From NCBI GenBank assembly GCA_900770265.1, contig CAAGJR010000230.1, forward strand, positions 1-16,734: a stretch of DNA of 16,734 nt, written 5' to 3'. This document shows, one piece after another, positions 1 to 5,877 of the stretch (its first letter is position 1; every line of letters begins with the position of its first letter). Below the pieces are notes generated by a model. The model worked only from the letters and a program-made list of their open reading frames with translations, was not told the origin of the DNA and made no database searches. The stretch comes from an uncultured Acidaminococcus sp. GTDB taxonomy: Bacteria > Bacillota > Negativicutes > Acidaminococcales > Acidaminococcaceae. The translations under genes were made by a program, and so were the position numbers.

Positions 1-15
1 CTGTCAACGACTTTT

Positions 16-30
16 GTTTAGTTTCTAAAC
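16..30. promoter_or_regulatory. Dyad upstream of marR-type gene
   Basis: Perfect inverted repeat GTTTAG-TTT-CTAAAC in very AT-rich DNA, about 140 bases before the MarR-type gene. MarR-family proteins commonly bind short AT-rich dyads of this size, so it is a candidate operator, either for the downstream gene or for a gene beyond the left edge. The dyad is seen; its function is inferred. Confidence 0.4.
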
Positions 31-42
31 TATTTTTATTGC

Positions 43-70
43 AGGTAAATTGCATACAATTTGTTTACCT
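43..70. promoter_or_regulatory. Nested dyad (candidate operator)
   Basis: Outer arms AGGTAAA (43-49) and TTTACCT (64-70) enclose inner arms AAATTG (47-52) and CAATTT (57-62). The result is a nested dyad of 28 bases. It lies just upstream of the predicted MarR-gene promoter. It is probably a protein-binding site, but the binder is unknown. Confidence 0.4.
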
Positions 71-91
71 CATGTTTTACGGGGATTTTCC

Positions 92-120
92 TTGCATTTT
101 ACTGTTTTATCCTTTATTAT
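92..120 (+). promoter_or_regulatory. Promoter of the MarR-type gene
   Basis: TTGCAT (92-97) and TATTAT (115-120) are separated by exactly 17 bases. The predicted transcription start near 127 would leave a 5' leader of about 43 bases that contains GAGGT just ahead of the GTG start at 170. Confidence 0.65.
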
Positions 121-169
121 AGTTAATGTATTAACCATATTTTTGAAGTGTATTCGAGGTGTTTAAAAA

Positions 170-736
170 GTGGAGGAGAATAATAGTTTAGAGATTATAC
201 AAAAATCGGCGGCTGATCCCAGTTTCATCGATACCACGTTCCAGACCCTGAACCAGCGGCACCATATCCTGTATGAATTCGTCATGCGCTACGATGATTA
301 CATCTATGATACCCATGATTATGGAAACGGGGAGCCCCTGACCATGATCGAATCCCACACCCTGACCTATATCGATGACCATCCGGGCACCACGGTGACC
401 GAGCTGACCCATTTCTGGCATAAGACAAAAGGCGCCATCTCCCAGATTGTCAGCCGGCTGGAGCAGTATGGACTGGTCAGCAAGCAGAAAAAGGAAGACA
501 ACGCCAAGACAGTGCGGCTCTATACCACAGAAATCGGAGCCAAAGCCAGCAATTCCCATAAGATGTATGACATCCTGGACATCACCAAGACCCTGGGCGA
601 AATCGGAGAAAAATGCAGCGCGGAAGAGATCGATACGTTCTTCCGGGTGCTCAAGGTGTATTATGAAGTCATCAGCAAAGATTTCGAGGAGAACAACATC
701 CCCAAACGGCAGGGACGGAGAAAGAACAAAAAATAG
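170..736 (+). CDS. MarR-family transcriptional regulator
   Basis: 188-residue protein of the MarR winged-helix family. These are dimeric DNA-binding regulators, often released by small ligands, that control neighbouring or unlinked genes. The winged-helix core lies at about residues 55-140. It starts with a helix around MIESHTLTYIDDHPG, followed by the recognition helix segment KTKGAISQIVSRLEQYGLV and the wing KQKKEDNAKTVRLY. The N-terminus of about 30 residues is longer than in many MarR proteins, and the C-terminus is very basic (RQGRRKNKK). The GTG start at 170 is favoured because GAGGT lies at 156-160 and a good promoter at 92-120. The gene stands alone: repeat DNA follows directly and the next gene points the other way. 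Its target is unknown, and the two dyads at 16-30 and 43-70 could be autoregulatory sites. Confidence 0.85.
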   Translation: MEENNSLEIIQKSAADPSFIDTTFQTLNQRHHILYEFVMRYDDYIYDTHDYGNGEPLTMIESHTLTYIDDHPGTTVTELTHFWHKTKGAISQIVSRLEQYGLVSKQKKEDNAKTVRLYTTEIGAKASNSHKMYDILDITKTLGEIGEKCSAEEIDTFFRVLKVYYEVISKDFEENNIPKRQGRRKNKK

Positions 737-749
737 GCGGGCGGATCGG

Positions 750-1045
750 CAAGAGGCCCCGACGGCGTTGCGGTCATATGTTGTATCCGTTACAGTCGTA
801 CATTCCGTTGCGGGGGCGGGTTCACCGCCGGCCTGCTTCCCCATACACTTCGGTCGAAGGTTCCGTTGCTTGGCGGGCTCGCCGCCGGCCTGCGGCCTCT
901 GTCAAGCCCCTACGAAGTTGAACCCCCTACGGAGAGAAACGTACTGTACATTTCTATACCGAACATCCCACCCAGTATTCGTAGGGGCGAACCAAAGGCC
1001 GTCAGGCCGTCGGTGCGCCCGCGCCGGGCCTGGTCAAAATCAGCA
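750..1045. repeat. Mosaic intergenic repeat, copy 1
   Basis: First of four copies of a dispersed non-coding repeat. The conserved core is 924-987, bounded by CCCCTACG and CGTAGGGG, and contains the GTACATTTCTATACCGAACAT block seen in all copies. To its left are the GTTGCGGTC...TTGTATCCGTTAC block and a GGCGGG-TTCA-CCGCC hairpin. To its right is GGCC-GTCA-GGCC. Copy 1 carries an extra segment (about 842-915) with a second GGCGGGCTCGCCGCC hairpin and a partial second start of the unit. The remaining gap to 1130 holds nothing else recognisable. Open frames across this region are by-products of the repeat. Confidence 0.8.
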
Positions 1046-1133
1046 AATGAGCGTATGACCAGGAATCGATATAAAGCCAAAAAGATGCCGAAATAGATTT
1101 ATTTGGCTTGAAAAATATTCCAGCATTCAACGT

Positions 1134-1176
1134 GAAGGGGTCCACTTTTGCATTTTAAGCAAAAATGGACCCCTTC
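1134..1176. repeat. 43-base palindrome at 3' side of ATPase gene
   Basis: GAAGGGGTCCACTTTTGC pairs with its complement across a 7-base loop, giving an 18-bp stem with one mismatch. A near-identical palindrome lies at 2474-2516 on the other side of the ATPase gene. It is only 9 bases past the gene's stop codon. No T-run follows the stem on the minus strand, so it does not look like a standard rho-independent terminator. It more likely marks the boundary of an inserted unit. Confidence 0.75.
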
Positions 1177-1185
1177 ATGACTTTT

Positions 1186-2415
1186 TTAAAATTGCCTATG
1201 CTGCAACATAAAATCCATCAAATTGACATGTTGTACCCCATTCCGCTTTTGCAGCAAGCGATCACAGGTCACCATATATTTGGGATAATTATCCCGGATC
1301 ATTTCCAGTGACCGATACTCCCGATTTTCCGTCTGAGGACTGTTGAGGATGGTCAGAGCCACCTGGACGTACGCATATTCCAGTTCCTGATTCCGCAGGA
1401 TAAAATCACACTCCAGCTTTCCGATCCTGCCCACACTGACCTGATAAGACAAGCTCCTTGCATACAGATAAACCAGGTTTTCCAGCACAGGTCCGTAATT
1501 GATGCGATTGTCTGTGTTGAGCGTGAAATAAAAGCCCAAATCAGAAAGATAATATTTCTTTTCCCCAGCCAGTGCGCGTTTAGATTTCATATCAAAGCGG
1601 GGACATTCATATAAGATTTTGGCATCCACCAGGATCCGGATATATTTGTCCACGGTCTTGCGGCTGATTTCCATACCATTGCGCAACAGGGCCTCATGCA
1701 ATTTCCGGATGCTGGTTGTTGCTCCAAAATTGTTGATGATGAACGTCCGTACCCGTTCGAAAGATTCCTGGTCCCGGATGGTGACCCTGCGTTTGATATC
1801 TTTTTCAAAGATTTCCTGGACAACGCTGTTCACATACGTCCGTTTGTCGGAAAGACGGTCAAAGCCGATGGCCCGAGGAAAGCCTCCTTCCAGGATATAA
1901 TGGGACAGTTCTTCCATGGAATCAGGGGAAATATTTTTGTGATAAAACCGCTTCATTTCCACGTATTCCTCAAAGCTCAGCGGATAAATTTCAAACTCCA
2001 CATATCGTCCCGTCAGTTTCGTGGTCAATTCGCCAGAAAGCAAATAGGAATTGGACCCGGTGATGAAGATGGAACAACCCCCTTCATTTCGGAAACTGTT
2101 GATGACCTCTTCGAATCCTGATATGTTCTGTATTTCATCAATGAACAGATAGGTCAGGCCACCCGGCTGCAGGTGGGTGGCAATGAACTGGTCCAGTGCC
2201 GCAGCGGATCGAATGGCCAGATAATCCCGGCTGTCCAGGTCGATATAGACAATATGAGAGGCGGGAACTCCCTGCTGCTGCAGTTCTGCCGCAATCATTT
2301 TCATCAGAGAAGATTTGCCGCAACGGCGTACCCCTGTAATGACCTTGATCAAGTCGTCCGCATCGTAGAACCCCCGGATTTTCGCCAAATATTTTTCTCT
2401 AGGGAAAAGCTGCAT
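1186..2415 (-). CDS. AAA ATPase with C-terminal DUF4143 domain
   Basis: 409-residue ATPase of the large AAA_14/DUF4143 group. These proteins are widespread in anaerobes and often present in many copies; their cellular role is not established. The Walker A motif is GVRRCGKS (residues 28-35) and the Walker B motif is TYLFIDEIQ (88-96). A sensor-like ITGSNSYLL segment is followed by the GRYVEFEIYPLSFEEY linker typical of the group. The C-terminal half, with a winged-helix-like region and then the DUF4143 nuclease-like domain, includes LENLVYLYARS and ECDFILRN. Length is usual, so the gene appears intact. AGGAGG precedes the ATG at 2415. By hand count, sampled lines are about 38-43% GC, clearly below the neighbouring genes (lysR lines reach the high 60s), which suggests transfer. 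It is flanked by matching palindromes and has its own promoter. Confidence 0.85.
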   Translation of the reverse strand: MQLFPREKYLAKIRGFYDADDLIKVITGVRRCGKSSLMKMIAAELQQQGVPASHIVYIDLDSRDYLAIRSAAALDQFIATHLQPGGLTYLFIDEIQNISGFEEVINSFRNEGGCSIFITGSNSYLLSGELTTKLTGRYVEFEIYPLSFEEYVEMKRFYHKNISPDSMEELSHYILEGGFPRAIGFDRLSDKRTYVNSVVQEIFEKDIKRRVTIRDQESFERVRTFIINNFGATTSIRKLHEALLRNGMEISRKTVDKYIRILVDAKILYECPRFDMKSKRALAGEKKYYLSDLGFYFTLNTDNRINYGPVLENLVYLYARSLSYQVSVGRIGKLECDFILRNQELEYAYVQVALTILNSPQTENREYRSLEMIRDNYPKYMVTCDRLLQKRNGVQHVNLMDFMLQHRQF

Positions 2416-2439
2416 AAGGCCACCTCCTATCTATGGGTC

Positions 2440-2468
2440 ATCCTACTATAGATTCCAAAAGAAAGCAA
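2440..2468 (-). promoter_or_regulatory. Promoter of the ATPase gene
   Basis: On the minus strand TTGCTT (2468-2463) and TAGGAT (2445-2440) are 17 bases apart. The predicted start is near 2433, about 18 bases before the ATG and just ahead of the AGGAGGT site. The promoter lies inside the palindrome at 2474-2516, so the block between the palindromes is a self-contained expression unit. Confidence 0.5.
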
Positions 2469-2473
2469 GGAAT

Positions 2474-2516
2474 GAAGGGGTCCACTTTTGCATTTTTTGC
2501 AAAAGTGGACCCCTTC
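2474..2516. repeat. 43-base palindrome at 5' side of ATPase gene
   Basis: Perfect 18-bp stem (GAAGGGGTCCACTTTTGC and its complement) with a 7-base loop, matching the palindrome at 1134-1176. The identity extends inward by ATG on both sides (ATGAAGGGG) but not outward (GTG versus ACG). That places the likely boundaries of the unit at the palindromes. Confidence 0.75.
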
Positions 2517-2529
2517 GTGGATATTCCCA

Positions 2530-2945
2530 GGCCTGGGCGGGCGGGTCAAAGCGAACCGCCCCTACAGCGACAAGCACGGACCCGTTTGTTCCCATTTCTG
2601 TCGTAGAGGTCGATTGGCGTGATCGACCCGCACCAGAAGATGTAAGGGGCATGCGTTGCGGTCGTATGTTGTATCCGTTACGGTCGCACATTCCGTTGCG
2701 GGGGCGGGTTCACCGCCGGCCTGCTCCGCAGGCCTTTGTTGAACCCCTACGGAGAGAAACGTACCGTACATTTCTATACCGAACATCCTATCCAGTATTC
2801 GTAGGGGCGTGACAGAGGCCGTCAGGCCGGCGGCGCGCCCGCCTAGAAACGGAATCTTCGACTGAAGTGTATAGGGGCCGTCGGTACGCCCGCCCCGAAC
2901 ACCGGGTATACGACAGCAACGCCCGGAGAATGCGACCGAACGTGG
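2530..2945. repeat. Mosaic intergenic repeat, copy 2
   Basis: The core is 2744-2807 (64 bases, CCCCTACG...CGTAGGGG). The preceding extension (about 2530-2648, with the GGGCGGGCGGGTCAAAGCG start and a CGATTGGCGTGATCG dyad) is shared nearly base for base with copy 3. Right of the core, a segment near 2848-2870 is the inverse complement of a segment near 840-867 in copy 1, so the family is a mosaic whose parts can be inverted. It ends in CAACGCCCGGAGAATGCGAC, the right-end motif shared with copies 3 and 4. No credible gene is present. Confidence 0.8.
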
Positions 2946-2957
2946 TTTCCCCCCAAC

Positions 2958-3006
2958 AAAAAGAATCCGTACAACCATCAAAACAATGGTTGTACGGATT
3001 CTTTTT
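2958..3006 (-). terminator. Terminator of the phosphatase gene
   Basis: A perfect 21-bp stem (AAAAAGAATCCGTACAACCA and onward) with a 7-base loop starts 8 bases past the phosphatase stop. The stem ends in A and T tracts on both sides, so it can act in either direction. Its main client is the minus-strand phosphatase gene. Confidence 0.85.
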
Positions 3007-3013
3007 CCCATTT

Positions 3014-3874
3014 TTACTTCTTCATATGTTCCTGGATAACCTGGCTCTGGGTTTTTGTGGCCGCCTTTTTCCAGGTCTGCCGGTTCTGTTTGGTGGGGGC
3101 CGGTTCGGATTCGCCGAAAATGGCCCGTACCCAATGGCCGTCGGTGGGATTGGGCAGGATCACGAACTTCCGCCCGAACAGGTCCTTGTCCTTTTCCATC
3201 AGGGCGTTCCGCTGGTCCACGTCTTTCACGTAGTACACCCGCTGGAAATCGTTCAGGCTGTCCCCCAGGTACACGGCGATGGTGTGGTCCTGGGCAATCT
3301 GCTTCTGGACCTTTTCCTTGTTGGAGGTATCGATGAGCACCGTCAGATGTTTTTTGTCCGCATAGGGGAACTGGGCATCCTGCAGGTTCTTCAGGGCAAA
3401 ATCATAGGTGCCTTCGCCCTGATCCCGGCTGGTCACGTAGAACACGTCCACCCCTTTGCTCTTGCAGTAGTCCAGGAATTCCAGGGCGCCGGGGCCCACT
3501 TTCAATTTGTCGTGTTTGATGTGCTCGTCCCACATGGGGTCATCGAAGGCATCATGCCCGGTGGCCACCATAGAACCCCAGTAATCGGGGTGCAGCAGCA
3601 GGGTATCGTCCACGTCGGTCACTACGCACAGGGGCTTGTCCCCGGGTTTCCGGGCCGCCAGTGCCTGGTCCAGCCGGTCTTTGGCGATGTTGAAGGCCTG
3701 GTGGTACAGGGCCCCGTATTCTGCCGCCGTCTGTTTCCAGGCCACGGCCATGGTCAGGATATTGCCTTTTTTGGCGCCGTTGCCATACGTATAAGGAGAA
3801 GCAGCGGCCTGCGCCTGCCCGGCCAGCGTCCCCATCAATCCGGCCACTACCACGGCCGTCATCCATTTTTTCAT
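3014..3874 (-). CDS. Exported HAD acid phosphatase, e(P4)/class C type
   Basis: 286-residue phosphatase of the HAD superfamily resembling 5'-nucleotidase lipoprotein e(P4)/class C acid phosphatases. These remove phosphate from nucleotides and other organic phosphates outside the cytoplasm. A signal peptide of about 24 residues ends in AQA. Unlike true e(P4) there is no lipobox cysteine, so the product is probably secreted or periplasmic rather than lipid-anchored. The e(P4)-like segment AWKQTAAEYGALYHQAFNIA is at about residues 46-65. HAD motif I is DVDDT (87-91), motif II is TSRD (148-151) and motif IV is GDSLND (204-209). The ATG at 3874 is chosen over the GTG at 3877 because AGGAGG (3886-3881) is 6 bases from the ATG but only 3 from the GTG. 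It is monocistronic, with its own promoter and terminator. Confidence 0.88.
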   Translation of the reverse strand: MKKWMTAVVVAGLMGTLAGQAQAAASPYTYGNGAKKGNILTMAVAWKQTAAEYGALYHQAFNIAKDRLDQALAARKPGDKPLCVVTDVDDTLLLHPDYWGSMVATGHDAFDDPMWDEHIKHDKLKVGPGALEFLDYCKSKGVDVFYVTSRDQGEGTYDFALKNLQDAQFPYADKKHLTVLIDTSNKEKVQKQIAQDHTIAVYLGDSLNDFQRVYYVKDVDQRNALMEKDKDLFGRKFVILPNPTDGHWVRAIFGESEPAPTKQNRQTWKKAATKTQSQVIQEHMKK

Positions 3875-3911
3875 CACGCGCCTCCTGCATATTTATTTTA
3901 TAATTGCGTAT

Positions 3912-3940
3912 ATTATACATACAAATCAGGAAGTTGGCAA
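3912..3940 (-). promoter_or_regulatory. Promoter of the phosphatase gene
   Basis: On the minus strand TTGCCA (3940-3935), a 17-base spacer and a perfect TATAAT (3917-3912). The predicted start near 3905 gives a leader of about 30 bases that contains AGGAGG. Confidence 0.8.
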
Positions 3941-3960
3941 TGAAAAAGTCCATGGGACAG

Positions 3961-4326
3961 GGCCTGGGCGGGCGGGTCAAAGCGACCCGCCCCTACGGCG
4001 ACAGCATGGCCCCGTTTGTTACCGTTTCTGTCGTAGGGGTCGATCGGCGTGATCGACCCGCACCAAAAGATGCCAGGGGGGCATGCGTTGCGGTCGGAAG
4101 TTGTATCCGTTACGGCCGCACATTCCGTTGCGGGGGCGGGTTCACCGCCGGCCTGCGGCCTCTGTTGAACCCCTACGGAGAGAAACGTACCGTACATTTC
4201 TATACCGAACATCACACGTAGTATTCGTAGGGGCGAACCAGAGGCCTGCAGAGCAGGCCGTCGGTACGCCCGCCCCGAACGTCTGTGGTACGACCGTAAC
4301 GCCCGGAGAGTGCGACCATAACGCAT
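3961..4326. repeat. Mosaic intergenic repeat, copy 3 (most complete)
   Basis: This is the clearest copy. The inner unit 4083-4326 (244 bases) has terminal inverted repeats ATGCGTTGCGGTCG (4083-4096) and CGACCATAACGCAT (4313-4326), matching at 12 of 14 positions. A second inverted pair, CGTTACGGCCGCAC and GTACGACCGTAACG, lies just inside. The core 4170-4233 is bounded by CCCCTACG and CGTAGGGG. The left extension 3961-4082 is shared with copy 2. A short unit with terminal inverted repeats and no coding capacity fits a MITE-like or REP-like element. No mobilising transposase is visible here. Confidence 0.8.
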
Positions 4327-4377
4327 ATCCGCCCTTCCCTGGCCTGTATTTTCCCTGCTTTTGGCACATTTTTCCCC

Positions 4378-4406
4378 TTGCCCCGTCTTTCTCCTTTTCC
4401 TATAAT
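4378..4406 (+). promoter_or_regulatory. Promoter of the threonine dehydratase gene
   Basis: TTGCCC (4378-4383), a 17-base spacer and a perfect TATAAT (4401-4406), with a predicted start near 4413. The frame-open TTG at 4378 is therefore part of the -35 box and not a start codon. Confidence 0.8.
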
Positions 4407-4440
4407 GGAACTAAATCATCATTTTGAAGGAGGTCTTTTT

Positions 4441-5382
4441 ATGCTGTCTCTTGAACGGATTTTCCAGGCCCGGTACCGGCTGGCTCCCTATGTGTACCAC
4501 ACGCCGCTGCTCCGGCTGAAGGCACTGGACCCTGTGCTGGGCTGCCAGGTGTATGTAAAGGCAGAATGCATGCAGCTGACCCATTCCTTTAAGATCCGGG
4601 GCGCCCTGAACCGGATTCTGCAGCTCTCGCCGGAAGAACGGGCCCGGGGCGTGGTCACCGCGTCCAGCGGCAACCACGGCCGGGGTGTGGCCTATGCCGC
4701 CAAGATGCTGGGCATCAAGGCCACGGTAGTCATCCCAGACCATGCCCCTGCCATCAAGATCCAGGCGGTACGAGATCTGGGAGCGGAAGTCATCCTCTGC
4801 GACAAACCCAAACGATTTGCCATCGCGGAACGCCTGCGAGACGAGAAGGGACTATGCTATGTACCTCCTTTTAACGATTATGATGTGATGGCTGGCCAGG
4901 GAACCATTGCACTGGAAGTGTTCGAAGACCTCCCAAACCTGGATGCCATCCTGATCCCACTGGGTGGCGGCGGGCTTACCAGCGGCATCGCCACGGCCGT
5001 CAAGGGCATCCATCCGGAAACGAAGGTGTACGCCTGTGAACCGGCCGTCATCCCCCGTTTCACCGCCAGCCTGAAGGCCGGCAAGCCCACGCCCGTACCC
5101 CAGGTGGATACCGTTGCGGACGGGGTGGCCACCCTGCGCCCCGGCAATCTGACGCTGCCCATCGTGCGGGACAAGGTGGACCAGGTGATAGATGTGCCGG
5201 AAGAGGCCCTGCTGCCGGCCATGAAGCTGCTGCTGACGGAGGGCAAGGTGCTGGCGGAACCATCCTCCACCATCGGCATGGCCGCCATCCAGAGCGGCAA
5301 GCTCCATTTCAAGCCGGAAGACAAAGTCGTGTTCGTGCTGTCCGGCGGGAATGTGGATCTGGAGCTGGTGAAGAAGTTGTAA
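4441..5382 (+). CDS. Threonine/serine dehydratase (PLP, short catabolic type)
   Basis: 313-residue fold-type II PLP enzyme of the threonine ammonia-lyase family. It probably deaminates L-threonine to 2-oxobutyrate, and/or serine to pyruvate, in the cytoplasm. The PLP lysine is K51 in HSFKIRGALNR. The substrate loop SSGNHGRG is at about 75-82, the phosphate-binding glycine loop GGGGL at 175-179, and the PLP-pyridine serine at S301 in LSGGN. There is no C-terminal ACT domain, so feedback control by isoleucine is not expected, which fits a catabolic enzyme; serine racemase belongs to the same family and cannot be excluded. The ATG at 4441 is chosen because AAGGAGGT lies 7 bases upstream and the promoter TATAAT is at 4401. 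The frame is open back to 4378, but that would start inside the promoter. It is a single-gene unit with a terminator. Confidence 0.9.
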   Translation: MLSLERIFQARYRLAPYVYHTPLLRLKALDPVLGCQVYVKAECMQLTHSFKIRGALNRILQLSPEERARGVVTASSGNHGRGVAYAAKMLGIKATVVIPDHAPAIKIQAVRDLGAEVILCDKPKRFAIAERLRDEKGLCYVPPFNDYDVMAGQGTIALEVFEDLPNLDAILIPLGGGGLTSGIATAVKGIHPETKVYACEPAVIPRFTASLKAGKPTPVPQVDTVADGVATLRPGNLTLPIVRDKVDQVIDVPEEALLPAMKLLLTEGKVLAEPSSTIGMAAIQSGKLHFKPEDKVVFVLSGGNVDLELVKKL

Positions 5383-5419
5383 AAAATGACCGTGCAGAAT
5401 TCCCTGCACGGTCATTTTT
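5382..5419 (+). terminator. Terminator of the threonine dehydratase gene
   Basis: A 16-bp perfect stem (AAAAATGACCGTGCAG and complement), a 6-base loop and a terminal T-run, overlapping the last base of the stop codon. Confidence 0.88.
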
Positions 5420-5420
5420 C

Positions 5421-5444
5421 GTCATAGGCCATACGTCATAAGCG
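5421..5444. repeat. Short TATGACGTATG-type repeat
   Basis: Just after the dehydratase terminator, the minus strand reads CTTATGACGTATGGCCTATG. A close relative, CGTATGACGTATGACCTATC, lies at 16634-16653, also beside a terminator. It is a short dispersed repeat of unknown role. Confidence 0.35.
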
Positions 5445-5449
5445 GATGG

Positions 5450-5805
5450 CCCGCTGGGCGGCCACGGTTGGGCGTCCCCTGGCGGGGAGCCCCTACGGCT
5501 TTACGGTCGCATGTTGTATCCGTTTCGGTCGGAGATTTCGTTTCGAGGCGGGCTCGCCGCCGGCCTTCGGCCTTTGTCAAGCCCCTACGGAGAGAAAACG
5601 TACCGTACATTTCTATACCGAACATCACACGTAGTATTCGTAGGGGCGAACCAAAGGCCGTCAGGCCGTCGGTACGCCCATTATCCGCCCTTTTCAAGGG
5701 CGGGGGACCGTTGCGCTTGCGCAATGGTGGTGGGTTCTTGCCGCAGGCAAGTAGTCCATGTTTTCCATAGTGCGACCGTAACGCCCGGAGACTTCGACCG
5801 AAGGG
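5450..5805. repeat. Mosaic intergenic repeat, copy 4
   Basis: The core is 5582-5646 (65 bases, one A longer than in the other copies). The left part (5495-5575) matches the TTGTATCCGTTxCGGTC and GGCGGGCTCGCCGCC blocks. The right-end motif CGACCGTAACGCCCGGAGA is at about 5773-5791. Between core and right end it differs from copies 2 and 3, carrying a run of three small hairpins (5685-5751). Open frames here are not credible genes. Confidence 0.78.
5685..5751. other. Three consecutive small hairpins
   Basis: CCGCCCTT-TTC-AAGGGCGG (5685-5703), TTGCGC-TT-GCGCAA with flanking pairs (5708-5727), and CTTGCC-GCA-GGCAAG (5737-5751) follow each other with short spacers. All lie inside repeat copy 4, in a part absent from the other copies. 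Confidence 0.6.
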
Positions 5806-5823
5806 GTTTTGTCCCATAAAAGA

Positions 5824-5860
5824 AGTCCTTACAACCGATGATGCAACGGTTGTAAGGACT
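5824..5860 (-). terminator. Terminator of the amidohydrolase operon
   Basis: Stem AGTCCTTACAACCG (5824-5837) pairs with CGGTTGTAAGGACT (5847-5860), with T-rich sequence beyond the stem on both strands. It lies about 18 bases past the minus-strand stop at 5878. The arms resemble those of the terminator at 2958-3006 (both contain TACAACC). Confidence 0.8.
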
Positions 5861-5877
5861 TTTTCGAAGTTGTTTTT

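Noticed and set aside
447..1096. Overlapping plus-strand open frames across the 3' part of the MarR gene and repeat copy 1
   Set aside because: They are out of frame with the MarR gene or lie in repeat DNA, have Arg/Pro-rich compositions, no ribosome site and no family features.
1134..1176. Rho-independent terminator of the ATPase gene
   Set aside because: The stem is strong, but there is no T-run after it on the minus strand, and the same palindrome occurs at the 5' side of the gene.
1134..2516. Insertion sequence
   Set aside because: The only gene is an AAA/DUF4143 ATPase; no DDE, serine, tyrosine or HUH recombinase is seen, and no clear target-site duplication flanks the palindromes.
2562..3134. 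Minus-strand frame of 190 codons over repeat copy 2
   Set aside because: It is the repeat read through; the same FGIEMYGTF peptide appears from every repeat core. It also runs across the phosphatase terminator and into the phosphatase gene.
3904..4326. Open frames on both strands over repeat copy 3
   Set aside because: By-products of GC-rich repeat DNA; they overlap the phosphatase promoter and have no ribosome site.
4378..4440. Longer N-terminus for the threonine dehydratase
   Set aside because: The TTG at 4378 is the -35 box of a consensus-like promoter, and the only good ribosome site serves the ATG at 4441.
750..5805. CRISPR array
   Set aside because: The repeats are hundreds of bases apart, variable in length and separated by genes; there are no regular spacers or cas genes.
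5422..5819. Open frames over repeat copy 4
   Set aside because: Same repeat-derived peptides and no start signals.
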